Below, in pieces: positions 34,951 through 44,539 of a DNA stretch of 64,000 nt. Numbering within the stretch: the first letter of the stretch is position 1; each line of letters starts with the position of its first letter. The stretch is from Chitinophagaceae bacterium (GTDB lineage Bacteria; Bacteroidota; Bacteroidia; Chitinophagales; Chitinophagaceae). The position numbers and the translations under genes are program-made. The stretch lies in contig CP065012.1 of assembly GCA_016699815.1 (NCBI GenBank), positions 1,488,001 through 1,552,000 on the forward strand, written 5' to 3'. A model generated the notes under the pieces. It saw only the letters and a program-made list of their open reading frames with translations. It ran no database searches and was not told the origin of the DNA.

Positions 34951-35583
34951 ATGACCAATTTTATTCCAATATTTCCTTTGGGCATTGTTGCTTATCCAGG
35001 GGAACAGCTGAACCTGCATATATTTGAACCAGGGTATAAGCAATTAATAAAAGAGTGTACCGAAAAAAACAAACCATTTGGCCTGCCACCAATAATAAAT
35101 AACCGCATTGGTGAAATGGGAACCGTGATGCAGGTATTGGAAATTTCAAAAGTGTATGATGATGGTAAAATGGATATTAAAACCCTTGGAATAAGCATTT
35201 TTAGAATTTTAGAAACAGTAGTGCAGGTTCCCGAAAAATTATATAGTGGCGCAATTGTAAACTACCCATTACTTACTACACAGGGAAGCGCCTCTTTAAT
35301 GAAAAAAATTTTAAGCAAAATAAGGCAAATGCACCGGGTAATTAATATCCATAAAGATTTTCAAAAACCAGATGAAGAGCTTTGCAGCTATGATGTAGCG
35401 CACCATGCAGGGTTAAATATGGAAGACGAATACCACCTGCTGGAGCTGGAACACGAATTGCATAGGCAGGAATTTTTGAAAAGGCATTTGGAAAAAATGC
35501 AACCGGTTATTACCGAAATGAATACCCTAAAGGGCCGTGTAAAAATGAACGGGCATTTTAAAAACCTGGGCAGCAACAAATGA
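34951..35583 (+). CDS. LON substrate-binding-domain protein
   Basis: The 210-residue protein is a stand-alone Lon N-terminal (PUA-like) domain. MTNFIPIFPLGIVAYPGEQ and LNLHIFEPGYKQLIKEC are the classic opening, and IGEMGTVMQVLEI follows. There is no AAA+ or protease domain. The function is unclear; it may bind unfolded proteins or partners. Its last four bases overlap the coaX start, so it heads a coupled operon with coaX, an OMP and lptC. Confidence 0.88.
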   Translation: MTNFIPIFPLGIVAYPGEQLNLHIFEPGYKQLIKECTEKNKPFGLPPIINNRIGEMGTVMQVLEISKVYDDGKMDIKTLGISIFRILETVVQVPEKLYSGAIVNYPLLTTQGSASLMKKILSKIRQMHRVINIHKDFQKPDEELCSYDVAHHAGLNMEDEYHLLELEHELHRQEFLKRHLEKMQPVITEMNTLKGRVKMNGHFKNLGSNK

Positions 35584-36323
35584 AAACAGAAATAACACTT
35601 TGCTTTGACTTTGGCAACTCCAGGAAAAAACTGGCTGTTTTCAGCAATAAGAAAATAATAGCAGAGCGTATTTTGTACACCGATACAAGCGGGGAAATTG
35701 AAACCCTGCTTCAGGAATTTAAACCTCAAAAATCTATCTTATCCTCGGTTATCAACCATAACCCCGGCATAGAAGACACATTAAAAGAAAAAACACACTT
35801 TCATAAATTATCGGTTGCTACAAAATTAAATTTTACTGCCCCCGTGGGTAAGCCCGAAACTATAGGTGCAGACAGGCTGGCAATTGCAGCTGCAGCAGTA
35901 CATTTTTTTCCTAAAAAAAACAATTTGGTTATTGGCCTTGGGAGTTGCATTACTTTCAATTTTATAAGCCAGCAGCACGAGTTTTTAGGAGGCGCAATTT
36001 CGCCGGGTATGCAAATGCGTTTTAAGGCAATGCATGAATTTACGGCAATGTTGCCTTTGGTGGAAGAAGACTGGAACTTTCCCTTAATAGGTTACGATAC
36101 CAGGACAAACCTGCAAAGCGGGGTTTTACATGGAATGGCCAGTGAATTAGATGGTATCATTAACAGGTATAGAGATAAATACAGGAACTTTAACGTGGTT
36201 TTAACCGGGGGCAATACAGCCCATTTTGCCAGTCGGTTGAAAAACAAGATATTTGCCGACCCAAATTTTTTATTTAAAGGACTGTATGCACTTAGCCAAT
36301 ACAACAACAACTGCGATATTTAA
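35580..36323 (+). CDS. coaX: Type III pantothenate kinase
   Basis: CoaX catalyses the first step of CoA synthesis, phosphorylating pantothenate. The 247-residue ASKHA-fold enzyme has CFDFGNSRKKLAVF (phosphate-1), the GADRLAIAAAAVHFF motif, GLGSCITFNFI, and GGAISPGMQMRFKAMHEFTA. The ATGA overlap with the LON-domain gene and the 38-base overlap with the next gene show a compact operon. Confidence 0.94.
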   Translation: MKTEITLCFDFGNSRKKLAVFSNKKIIAERILYTDTSGEIETLLQEFKPQKSILSSVINHNPGIEDTLKEKTHFHKLSVATKLNFTAPVGKPETIGADRLAIAAAAVHFFPKKNNLVIGLGSCITFNFISQQHEFLGGAISPGMQMRFKAMHEFTAMLPLVEEDWNFPLIGYDTRTNLQSGVLHGMASELDGIINRYRDKYRNFNVVLTGGNTAHFASRLKNKIFADPNFLFKGLYALSQYNNNCDI

Positions 36324-37668
36324 CAGAATCACCGGTTTTATTTTTGCCTTACTCGTAACGCATTTTTCCCAGGCACAGGATAACTCACCTTACTCCAGGT
36401 ATGGCATTGGCGATGTGGTGCCCAATGGCAATATTACCACCCGGGCAATGGGAGGTATTTCTGCAGCTTATTCATTCGATAATTCAATAAAGGCGGTACC
36501 CATAAGTAGTTTAAATATTGATAACCCGGCATCGCTGGGCTCTTTAAGCAATAACTCGTACATAAACGTACTTTTTGATATTGGCGGAGAAATAGATAAG
36601 CATACTTTAAAAAGCAATAATTCTCCGGCAAAATATACTTCAAACAATACCAATATTTCTTATTTACAATTTGGAATACCCATAGCCGGAAAAAAACTGG
36701 AAGATAAAGGCATACAATGGGGATTAAGTTTTGGCCTTAGGCCCGTAACCCGTATTAATTACAAAATAGAAGATTACAGGAGAATTAGCAATATTGACAC
36801 GGCTTTATATACTTACGAAGGCAATGGCGGTATTTCGCAGGCAAATATCAGCACGGGTGTAAAAATTAAAAATTTTAGTTTTGGAGTTAGCACAGGTTAT
36901 TCTTTTGGCTCTAAAGATTACAGTACCAAACTAAGGTTTTTAAATGATACCATACATTATTACAGTTCTAACAGCGCAGCAAAAACCAGGTTTGGCGGGG
37001 TGTTTTTAACCATTGGCGCCCAATATCATGTTCCTACAAAAAAAGGCAATCTTCAAATAGGCGCCTTTGCCAACCTGCAGCAAAATCTTAGGGCAAACCT
37101 CGACAGCATTGATGAAACCATTGGTTACGACTTTACCGGCGGAAACTATACTATTGACACAGTGAGTTATGCTTCGGAAATTTCAGGAAAAATAATTGTA
37201 CCGGCAAATTATACCCTAGGCTTTATTTATAGCCAACCACACTGGTTGATGGGTGCAGATTTTACCATTTCCCGCTGGGGCGATTATAAATCGTATGGAA
37301 AAAAAGAAGCTGCCACCCAAAATAACTGGACACTTAAAATAGGCGGACAATATTTTGCGGCAAATGAAGCAACCGTTTCTAATAACTACTGGAAATTTGT
37401 GAAATACCGTGCCGGGTTTTATATTGGCCCAGATTATATAAAGCTGGATGATAAAAGCCGCAACCAATACGGGTTTAGCGTAGGAGCAGGGTTTCCGTTA
37501 ACCAGCTTTCAACGCTTGAGGCTGGGGGAATTTGTAACGCTAAATACCGGAATTGAATTTAATGCAAGGGGAAATACGGGTAGCCGAAGCATGCGGGAAA
37601 ACATCGTAAGGTTTAACTTTGGCATTTCTATGGGCCAGCATTGGTTCCAAAAGCGCAAATATGATTAA
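36286..37668 (+). CDS. Outer-membrane beta-barrel protein (coaX-lptC operon)
   Basis: The 460-residue protein starts at the ATG at 36286 and has a signal peptide ending HFSQAQ. A conserved-looking DNSPYSRYGIGDVVPNG start and RAMGGISAAYSF follow. Many amphipathic strands come after, and it ends FNFGISMGQHWFQKRKYD. It resembles FadL/PorV-like Bacteroidota barrels encoded between coaX and lptC. Its start codon lies inside coaX (38-base overlap) and its stop overlaps the lptC start (TAATG). A role in envelope assembly is inferred from context only. Confidence 0.83.
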   Translation: MHLANTTTTAIFNRITGFIFALLVTHFSQAQDNSPYSRYGIGDVVPNGNITTRAMGGISAAYSFDNSIKAVPISSLNIDNPASLGSLSNNSYINVLFDIGGEIDKHTLKSNNSPAKYTSNNTNISYLQFGIPIAGKKLEDKGIQWGLSFGLRPVTRINYKIEDYRRISNIDTALYTYEGNGGISQANISTGVKIKNFSFGVSTGYSFGSKDYSTKLRFLNDTIHYYSSNSAAKTRFGGVFLTIGAQYHVPTKKGNLQIGAFANLQQNLRANLDSIDETIGYDFTGGNYTIDTVSYASEISGKIIVPANYTLGFIYSQPHWLMGADFTISRWGDYKSYGKKEAATQNNWTLKIGGQYFAANEATVSNNYWKFVKYRAGFYIGPDYIKLDDKSRNQYGFSVGAGFPLTSFQRLRLGEFVTLNTGIEFNARGNTGSRSMRENIVRFNFGISMGQHWFQKRKYD

Positions 37669-38297
37669 TGAATTTGTGTATATTTCTTAATAATCATTTT
37701 TCGTTTTTATTAAGGGTAAATATTTTGACATTTCAATTTAAATATACTGTACTATCAGCAGCTATTTTTAGCTGTATTTTTTTATCGGGATGTGAGAATG
37801 ATGAGAAAGCCATACAAAGTTTAAATAAAAAATCTATTGGAGTTGAAGAAGCAAAAAATGTTGAGATAATTTACACTACGGGCGGAAAAACTAAAGCAGT
37901 ACTTACAGCACCATTAATGCTGCATATACAGGAATCAACTCCTTATTATGAGTTTCCCCAAACCCTGCAAACAACATTTTATAACGAAGCCGGAATTATT
38001 GAAAGCCGGCTAACCGCCCGATACGGAAAGTATAAAGAAAACGAAAATATAGTTTTTTTAAAAGACAGTGTAAGGGTTATAAACCTGCAAAAGAAAGATA
38101 CCCTTTTTTGTAATGAACTATATTGGGACAGGAAGCGCACAGGCGCCGAATTTTATACCGAAAAAGCCGTAAGAATACGCACCCAAACCCAAATAATTGA
38201 TGGTATTGGTATGGAAGCCAGGCAGGATTTTAAAAGCTGGCTTATTAAAAAAAGTGTAGGTACGGTGCAAGTTCCTGCATCAAAGTTTCCCATGTAA
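37668..38297 (+). CDS. lptC: LPS export periplasmic protein LptC
   Basis: The 209-residue protein has a hydrophobic N-terminal segment ending in a lipobox (IFLSGCEND, Cys about 42). A beta-jelly-roll follows with TTGGKTKAVLTAPLMLHIQ, FPQTLQTTFYNEAG, LTARYGKYKENENIVFLKDS and KKDTLFCNELYWD. This is the OstA/LptC pattern. LptC bridges LptBFG to LptA. The N terminus seems long, so a later start such as an internal codon is possible. Confidence 0.9.
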   Translation: MNLCIFLNNHFSFLLRVNILTFQFKYTVLSAAIFSCIFLSGCENDEKAIQSLNKKSIGVEEAKNVEIIYTTGGKTKAVLTAPLMLHIQESTPYYEFPQTLQTTFYNEAGIIESRLTARYGKYKENENIVFLKDSVRVINLQKKDTLFCNELYWDRKRTGAEFYTEKAVRIRTQTQIIDGIGMEARQDFKSWLIKKSVGTVQVPASKFPM

Positions 38298-38390
38298 AAA
38301 ACCACATTTGGCAAGCAGCCATAAAAAATTGTTGCGTAACTTTCCTGCCCTTTATCATTTTATAATATTCACTTTTAAAAAATAAAAACT

Positions 38391-38804
38391 ATGAAGAGAT
38401 TTTCAACAGCCAACTGGAAAGGCACAGGAAAAGAAGGCACAGGAACGGTAAGTACGCAAAGTACAGTACTCAACAACAGCCAATATTCCTATTCTTCCCG
38501 CTTTGAAAATGGCATTGGCACCAACCCCGAAGAACTTGTTGCAGCAGCACATGCAGGTTGCTTTTCCATGAAGTTAAGTTTTGTGTTAAATGCAGCGGGC
38601 TTTACAGCAGATAATATTGATACCCGTTGCGAAATAACTTTGGATAGCGGCGCAATTACTGAGTCTAAATTAACGGTTAAAGCAACCGTTACTGGAATAT
38701 CCAAAGATCAGTTTGATGCAGCAGTTGCTGATGCAAAAGCCAATTGCCCTATTTCTAAATTGTATAACACCAATATTGTTGCAGAAGCGACATTGGCTTA
38801 TTAA
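38391..38804 (+). CDS. OsmC/Ohr-family peroxiredoxin-like protein
   Basis: In the 137-residue protein, GTNPEELVAAAHAGCFSM carries the peroxidatic Cys and KANCPISKLYN carries the resolving Cys. It reduces organic or hydrogen peroxides. It is monocistronic with a downstream bidirectional terminator. Confidence 0.93.
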   Translation: MKRFSTANWKGTGKEGTGTVSTQSTVLNNSQYSYSSRFENGIGTNPEELVAAAHAGCFSMKLSFVLNAAGFTADNIDTRCEITLDSGAITESKLTVKATVTGISKDQFDAAVADAKANCPISKLYNTNIVAEATLAY

Positions 38805-38815
38805 AGTATTCAAAC

Positions 38816-38847
38816 AAAAAAGCCTGTTATTTCAACAGGCTTTTTTT
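38816..38847. terminator. Bidirectional intrinsic terminator
   Basis: The stem AAAGCCTGTT / AACAGGCTTT with loop ATTTC has flanking A and T runs (seven T on the plus strand). It serves the OsmC gene and the convergent SurA-like gene. Confidence 0.88.
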
Positions 38848-38849
38848 AT

Positions 38850-40790
38850 TTAAAGTTGGCGGATAATTTCTTTTACTACTGCTTCATTTACTTTTACCGG
38901 GTATTTTTTCTTAAGTGCAGTAATCCACTGTTGCTCCAGCAGGTCCTGGTAGTCGTTAATTACAAGCCCACGGGCATCGGTAAAGTTTCTTTGCTGCCCA
39001 GCCGGAAATAATTCAAGGTATTTTACAAACAAGGCAGTGCCATCTGTATTAGTAGTAATATCGCTGTAAGTATTGGCTTGCGGTACAATATTTTTATCTG
39101 GGCTGTTAATTTGCTCCAGGCTATACCGGCCGCTGTCTGCCTGCAGCCTTTCGCTCATTTCTGAAATTACGGTGTGCCAGCTTTTGCCGGCTTTTAAATC
39201 TTCCAGTGCATCCTGAGCATCTAATGCCGTAGTGGTATTAAAAATTAATATATTGGCGCTTTTATCCCATTTATATTTTTCTTTATGTTCATTATAATAT
39301 TTTAAAAGGCCGGCACTGTCATTGGTGGCTTTGCCCCAAATTTTTCTCTCCATAATTTCAAAAAGCATATTACCTTCTTTAAATTCATTTACCTGAAAAG
39401 CAAAGTCTTCATTATATTTTTCCAGGTTTTTTTTGTAAAAATTTAAAGAGATATACCCTGCAAATTTTCGTAAAAGCTCAGCATTGCTTTCGCCTTTATA
39501 CTGCTGGTAATCTGTTTTGTATTGTTTAATATAGTTAAGCCAATCGTACCCTTTTACCGAAGAGCCATCTTTAAATGTGCCGATGGTTTTATTGCTTACC
39601 GGAAGGGAGTACATTTTTTCTTTGGGCAGGTATTTCATAACCGTATCGGCATAGCGCAACAAATCTTCGTAATTTACCTGCTTGCTTTTTTTATAACCCG
39701 TAAGCAGGGTTACATCCTGTATAAACTTTTCTTTGGGTGCATTTACACGGCTGTCTACCAAAATTTTGTGTTTAATTTCGGTTTGAAAATCTTCATCAGC
39801 AACATCGGTTACCGCCGGTTTATGCGAAATCCGTTTTAAAATATGTATGCCAAAAGGGGTTTCAAAAGGCTTACTGATTGCCCCATCATTTTTTAATTCA
39901 ATTACCTGTGTAAAAAATGCATCCGAATATTTTCCGGCGCCAAATTCCGGCAACTCACCTTCGGTTAAATAGGTATTTCTGTCGTCGCTGAAATTTTTTG
40001 CCGCTTCGGCAAAGCTCATCCCGTTTTGTAATAATGCATAAACAGAATCGGCTTTTTTTACCACCTCTGCCTTGCTGTAATCGTTGGCATCCGGCGGAAA
40101 AGAGAATAATATTTGCGCTACACGCCATTTTCCAGTACTTGGCCTGTCGCCTATAAACCTAAAAATATGCCAGCCGTTTTTGGCCTGGTAAGGTTTTGAA
40201 TATTCACCCGGCTTTAAAGTGTAAATAATATTTTCGTATTCATAAGGCATATTAAATACCGTAATGTATCCCATATCGGCCTGGCGCAACATCGAAAATT
40301 TTCCGGTAATTTCTTTGGCCAGTGCAGTATAGTTGCTGTTTCCTTTTTTTAATTGTGCATACGCCTCTTCAATGGCGGCCTTGGCTTTAATGCTGTCGTA
40401 ATCGGCATTTATAGGAGCAAAAAAGTGAATCACATGTAAGTCTCTCTTGCTTCTTTCAAAGGCTTCAGTTTGCAGCAAATCCATGCTTTTTTTATCGTTC
40501 AGGTACGATTCGGCTACCTGGTTGCGAAAATTTTCAACATCGTATTTTATTTGCGGCAGAGTATCCAGCTTTAGATCCTGCGCTTCTTTTACCTTTAACT
40601 TAAAATTGCTATATAGTTCCAGGTAATCCCTTACTGCTTTATCTTTATCGGTAATGGTAACTTTGTTTTTGTTGAAAGCCTTTAAAAATTCCTGTTTAGA
40701 AACAGCATTGTTGCCGTAAGAAAAAATATTTTGAGAAAAGCCGGCTGAAGAAATTAGCATTAATACAGGAACAAGGAAAATCTTTTTCAT
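38850..40790 (-). CDS. SurA-like periplasmic peptidyl-prolyl isomerase
   Basis: The 646-residue protein has a signal peptide (MKKIFLVPVLMLISSAGFSQ) and a SurA_N region. Two parvulin-like modules follow: one around DLHVIHFFAPINADYDS...ALAKEITGKF (about 117-215) and one around WRVAQILFSFPPDANDYSK...FGIHILKRISHK (about 220-320). The remaining 300 residues form a helical C-terminal region, longer than E. coli SurA. It is probably a chaperone for outer-membrane proteins. Confidence 0.88.
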   Translation of the reverse strand: MKKIFLVPVLMLISSAGFSQNIFSYGNNAVSKQEFLKAFNKNKVTITDKDKAVRDYLELYSNFKLKVKEAQDLKLDTLPQIKYDVENFRNQVAESYLNDKKSMDLLQTEAFERSKRDLHVIHFFAPINADYDSIKAKAAIEEAYAQLKKGNSNYTALAKEITGKFSMLRQADMGYITVFNMPYEYENIIYTLKPGEYSKPYQAKNGWHIFRFIGDRPSTGKWRVAQILFSFPPDANDYSKAEVVKKADSVYALLQNGMSFAEAAKNFSDDRNTYLTEGELPEFGAGKYSDAFFTQVIELKNDGAISKPFETPFGIHILKRISHKPAVTDVADEDFQTEIKHKILVDSRVNAPKEKFIQDVTLLTGYKKSKQVNYEDLLRYADTVMKYLPKEKMYSLPVSNKTIGTFKDGSSVKGYDWLNYIKQYKTDYQQYKGESNAELLRKFAGYISLNFYKKNLEKYNEDFAFQVNEFKEGNMLFEIMERKIWGKATNDSAGLLKYYNEHKEKYKWDKSANILIFNTTTALDAQDALEDLKAGKSWHTVISEMSERLQADSGRYSLEQINSPDKNIVPQANTYSDITTNTDGTALFVKYLELFPAGQQRNFTDARGLVINDYQDLLEQQWITALKKKYPVKVNEAVVKEIIRQL

Positions 40791-40851
40791 TCTTTATTTT
40801 TTATTCATACTGGTTAACAACGGCAATATTTCCGTAAAAAACAACATAGCG

Positions 40852-42279
40852 TTATTGAACCGCAGTTTTAAGTTTGGTTTCCAGGAGGTCGTTCATTTGC
40901 AATAAGGTAAGCTTTTTGCCAATAATCCTTTTTTCTTTATCGAGAAGGTAGAGCGTAGGCGTAGTAATTACATCGTAAAGCTGCCTAAAATTGGGTCTGT
41001 TGGAAGCCAATTCTTCATCGGCCTGCTTTTTACTTTGGTAAACATTTGTCCAGCCGGTTATATCGTGTTCCCGGATAAATTTTTTCCAGTTGTTTTTTTG
41101 GTCTTCTTTTTCTGAGAGCACGGCATATATTTTTACTTTTTTTGCTTTCCACGATGCCCTGTATATTGAATCGAGCCTGGGTATTTCTTCTTTGCAATGG
41201 CCGCAGTTGGGATCCCAAAAAATTACCACAGTATAATCAGAGGAAAGGTTGTAGAGTGGTTTGGGTTTTCCGGCGGTATCGAGCAACTCAAGGTTGGCGG
41301 CTTGTTCACCCAATTGGTTTGCCATTTGCATATAGGCACGGCGGGTAATAATTTCCATTTGCTTATCGGTAAGCCATGCTGTTAAGCCTTTGCTGTGGTA
41401 TTTTTCAAACAGGTGAATAAATACTTTATCCTGGCCCATGTACTTAGGGTTAATATATTCATCAGTATACCAGTTGAGCAAAAATTTATACATTTCCGGA
41501 GCATTGCGTGCATATAAAAGCCGGTAATCTATATCTTTTATCAGGGAGTCCGGCGCTTGTTGCATTACTTCCCGGTAATAGCGCTCCAGCTTGGGCAAAA
41601 AGAACGGCGTACGGATGATACGGTCATCCATAAAAGTGATACCATCCCAATAATGTTGTTTATAAAAATAATAATTATTAAGGGTGTCCTGCCTTGTTAC
41701 AGGCACTTTTGTGGGATAGGGTGCTTCTTTCATGGCATTAAACAATGAAGCCATTAAAGAATTGGAGTTGTTTTGGATAATATCTTCCCTGTATTTATTA
41801 ATCTCTGTATTGAGTTTAATATAATTGGCTTCGTGCAAAGCAGAGTCTGCCTTGGTTTTGGAACGCATATATGCCTCCCTTTCACCCATGAGCAGGCGCC
41901 CTTTTTCATTTACAAATTTTTGATAGTTTATAAAAAGTTCATTGTCTTTAGAGCCGGTAATTTTTGCCTCTGGCAATTTTGTAGTATCTGTATCTATGGT
42001 AATAGTTTGTACATCGCTTACTAAAAAATCTAATGAAAAGCGTTTGCCGGGCAACACCAGGGCATATATCCCCTGTTGCAGTGGTGTATTTCCCTGGAAA
42101 ACCACGGCACCTTTATTATTCACTTTACCCGAGTCTTCAATATTCAAATTTTTGCCATAATGATAAGTGAGGTAAGCCATTCCCGTATCATAATTGCAGG
42201 TTACACTTATTTTATATTGGGCCCAACTGTTAAAACAAATAAAGCAAAGAAAGGTAGCGCAGCGTAATTTTTTATTCAT
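40852..42279 (-). CDS. Thioredoxin-fold protein with DUF4369/DUF5106-like N-terminal region
   Basis: The 475-residue exported protein has a signal peptide ending FNSWAQ. A beta-rich DUF4369-like segment (about 25-120) is followed by a helical DUF5106-like middle. The thioredoxin domain has its active site at about 355-365 (FWDPNCGHCKEEIPRLD), a CGHC motif. It is probably a periplasmic thiol oxidoreductase of the ResA/TlpA kind. It lies 61 bases upstream of the SurA-like gene on the same strand. Confidence 0.85.
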   Translation of the reverse strand: MNKKLRCATFLCFICFNSWAQYKISVTCNYDTGMAYLTYHYGKNLNIEDSGKVNNKGAVVFQGNTPLQQGIYALVLPGKRFSLDFLVSDVQTITIDTDTTKLPEAKITGSKDNELFINYQKFVNEKGRLLMGEREAYMRSKTKADSALHEANYIKLNTEINKYREDIIQNNSNSLMASLFNAMKEAPYPTKVPVTRQDTLNNYYFYKQHYWDGITFMDDRIIRTPFFLPKLERYYREVMQQAPDSLIKDIDYRLLYARNAPEMYKFLLNWYTDEYINPKYMGQDKVFIHLFEKYHSKGLTAWLTDKQMEIITRRAYMQMANQLGEQAANLELLDTAGKPKPLYNLSSDYTVVIFWDPNCGHCKEEIPRLDSIYRASWKAKKVKIYAVLSEKEDQKNNWKKFIREHDITGWTNVYQSKKQADEELASNRPNFRQLYDVITTPTLYLLDKEKRIIGKKLTLLQMNDLLETKLKTAVQ

Positions 42280-42420
42280 GAGGTTGTAAAAAGTAGAAAC
42301 AAATATATTTAATTAACAGCGTTTTTCATAAGTCCCGGTGCCTGTATTAATAAAATTACATATCCTTAACAATTGAAAAAGCAAAGTTGTTAATAACTGT
42401 AGTATTCACTTTCAGATGCT

Positions 42421-42428
42421 TAATTTTG
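42421..42428 (+). promoter_or_regulatory. Promoter -7 element (TAATTTTG), leaderless arrangement
   Basis: An exact TAnnTTTG match is followed by CCCC and then the GTG start at 42433. Confidence 0.6.
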
Positions 42429-42432
42429 CCCC

Positions 42433-43857
42433 GTGAGGAAAAAACGCAATAAAGAAATACTGCAGGATGTACCCATAACCGGCTATGCAGCCGAAGGAAG
42501 GGCAATAGCAAGGCTTAAAAAAGAGAATGAAGAAGCCGGGAAAATCCTTTTTGTTTCATCTGTTATTCCGGGGGACAGGGCAGATATTTTGGTAGTAAAA
42601 AATAAAAAAGACTGGGCCGAAGGCCGGCCAATTAAAATTACCCATTTTTCCAGCGACAGGATTGAGCCCTTTTGCAGGCATTTTGGGGTTTGTGGCGGAT
42701 GCAAATGGCAAATGTTACCCTATCAAAAGCAATTGGAATTTAAGCAGCAGGAAGCAGAACAAAATATTAAGCGAATTGGCCGGCAGGAAAATTTTTTGAT
42801 TTTGCCTATTGCGGGCTCAGAAAAAACAAAGGCCTACCGCAATAAACTAGAATTTACGGCAAGCAACAAAGAATATATTGTTGATTTAAACTCAGGTAAT
42901 GATACAAAAAAAGCTGGTGCGTTGGGATTTCATGTACCCAGGATTTTTGATAAAACCATTGATATTTACGAATGTCATTTGATGGACGATGTAAATAACC
43001 GTATTCGCAATACAATAAGGGATTATGCGCTTTATCATCAAATTGAATTTTATGATATCCGTGAGCATACCGGCTGGCTCAGGAATATTATTATAAGGTA
43101 TTGCACTACAGGCGAATTAATGGTGAATGTTATCGTAAATTATGAAGATGACCAGCCTATAAAACTCCTACTCAATCATTTATTAGAAAAAGTACCGCAT
43201 ATCAGTACATTGCTTTATACCGTAAATACTAAATGGAACGATAGTATTTTTGATCTTAAACCGGTTGTGTATTTTGGAAATGGTTATGTAATAGAAAAGC
43301 TCGGTGCATATAAATTTATGATTGGCCCCAAATCTTTTTTTCAAACCAATACGGCACAGGCCGAAAAATTATATACTATTGCTGCGGGATTTGCTGCTTT
43401 AACGGGTATCGAAACAGTTTACGACCTTTACTGTGGCACGGGAAGCATTGGTATATTTATGAGCAATAAGGCAAAGAAAATTATTGGGGTAGAAATAATT
43501 GAAGAAGCCATTGAAGATGCAAAAAAAAATGCAGAGCTTAATAATGTAGGGCATATAAACTTTTTTGCCGGAGATGTAATTAAAATTTGTAACAACGAGT
43601 TTTTTGCAGCGCATGGACGGCCCGATGTAATCTTAACCGACCCACCAAGGGCAGGGATGCACGAAAAACTGGTAAACAAATTGCTGGAAATAGAAGCGCC
43701 AAAGATTGTATATATAAGCTGCAATACGGCTACCCAGGCAAGGGATATTGCATTATTATCTGAAAAATATAAATTAATAAAATTGCAACCCGTAGATATG
43801 TTTCCTCATACGCACCATATTGAAAGCGTTGCACTACTAACCTTAAAAGAAAATTAA
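42433..43857 (+). CDS. rlmD: 23S rRNA (uracil-5-)-methyltransferase, RlmD/RumA-type
   Basis: The 474-residue enzyme has an N-terminal TRAM domain and a [4Fe-4S] cluster motif CRHFGVCGGCKWQ (about 77-89). A SAM-binding domain follows with YDLYCGTGSIGIFM and LTDPPRAGMHEKL. The catalytic cysteine motif is ISCNTATQARD. It methylates a uracil at C5, U1939 in E. coli. The initiator is GTG, fixed by the promoter four bases upstream. It is followed after 11 bases by a rhomboid gene. Confidence 0.93.
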   Translation: MRKKRNKEILQDVPITGYAAEGRAIARLKKENEEAGKILFVSSVIPGDRADILVVKNKKDWAEGRPIKITHFSSDRIEPFCRHFGVCGGCKWQMLPYQKQLEFKQQEAEQNIKRIGRQENFLILPIAGSEKTKAYRNKLEFTASNKEYIVDLNSGNDTKKAGALGFHVPRIFDKTIDIYECHLMDDVNNRIRNTIRDYALYHQIEFYDIREHTGWLRNIIIRYCTTGELMVNVIVNYEDDQPIKLLLNHLLEKVPHISTLLYTVNTKWNDSIFDLKPVVYFGNGYVIEKLGAYKFMIGPKSFFQTNTAQAEKLYTIAAGFAALTGIETVYDLYCGTGSIGIFMSNKAKKIIGVEIIEEAIEDAKKNAELNNVGHINFFAGDVIKICNNEFFAAHGRPDVILTDPPRAGMHEKLVNKLLEIEAPKIVYISCNTATQARDIALLSEKYKLIKLQPVDMFPHTHHIESVALLTLKEN

Positions 43858-43868
43858 TAAAACAGGAT

Positions 43869-44483
43869 ATGGCATACAATAGTACCGGAAACCGATTTTT
43901 AAAAGACAGCCCCGTAGTAATGAACCTTGTAATCATTAATGTGCTAGTGTTTTTAATTCAGTTATTATTTGATGGCAAAGAAGGGGCAGTTACCGGAAAA
44001 CTGGCTTTGTGGCCGGTGGACAGCGGTGAGTTTAAACCTTATCAACTGGTTACGCATATGTTCACACATGGAGGGTTTGCACACATCCTGTTTAATATGT
44101 TTGCCCTTTGGAGTTTTGGAACATGGTTGGAGAAAGTTTGGGGACCCAAAAAATTCCTGTTTTTTTATTTGGCTTGTGGTTTTACTGCTGCAGCTGCACA
44201 GCTTTTATTTTCAAATGCACCAGCAGTAGGCGCTTCGGGCGCAATTATGGGGCTATTTGCAGCTTTTGCATATTTGTTTCCCAATGCACAGCTTATCATG
44301 TTTCCTATTCCGGTACCGGTTAAAGCCAAGTGGGCCATTGCCATAATGGCGGCAATAGATTTATTTGGTGGAGTAAACCCCACGGGGAGTAATATTGCCC
44401 ACTTTGCACACCTGGGCGGATTAATAATGGGTTTTATTTTGGTAATTTATTGGAACAAAACAAATAAGAAAACCTTTTATTAA
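43869..44483 (+). CDS. Rhomboid-family intramembrane serine protease
   Basis: The 204-residue protein has six membrane helices. The catalytic dyad is Ser123 in VGASGAIMG and His181 in HFAHLGG. The oxyanion-associated HILFNMFAL motif has His72 and Asn76. The active site looks complete. It is co-transcribed with rlmD and followed by a degenerate paralogue. Confidence 0.93.
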   Translation: MAYNSTGNRFLKDSPVVMNLVIINVLVFLIQLLFDGKEGAVTGKLALWPVDSGEFKPYQLVTHMFTHGGFAHILFNMFALWSFGTWLEKVWGPKKFLFFYLACGFTAAAAQLLFSNAPAVGASGAIMGLFAAFAYLFPNAQLIMFPIPVPVKAKWAIAIMAAIDLFGGVNPTGSNIAHFAHLGGLIMGFILVIYWNKTNKKTFY

Positions 44484-44539
44484 TAGCAGTTTAACAGGCA
44501 ATTTTTTTCTTTTTTTTATCTTTAAAAAAACAACCGGTT

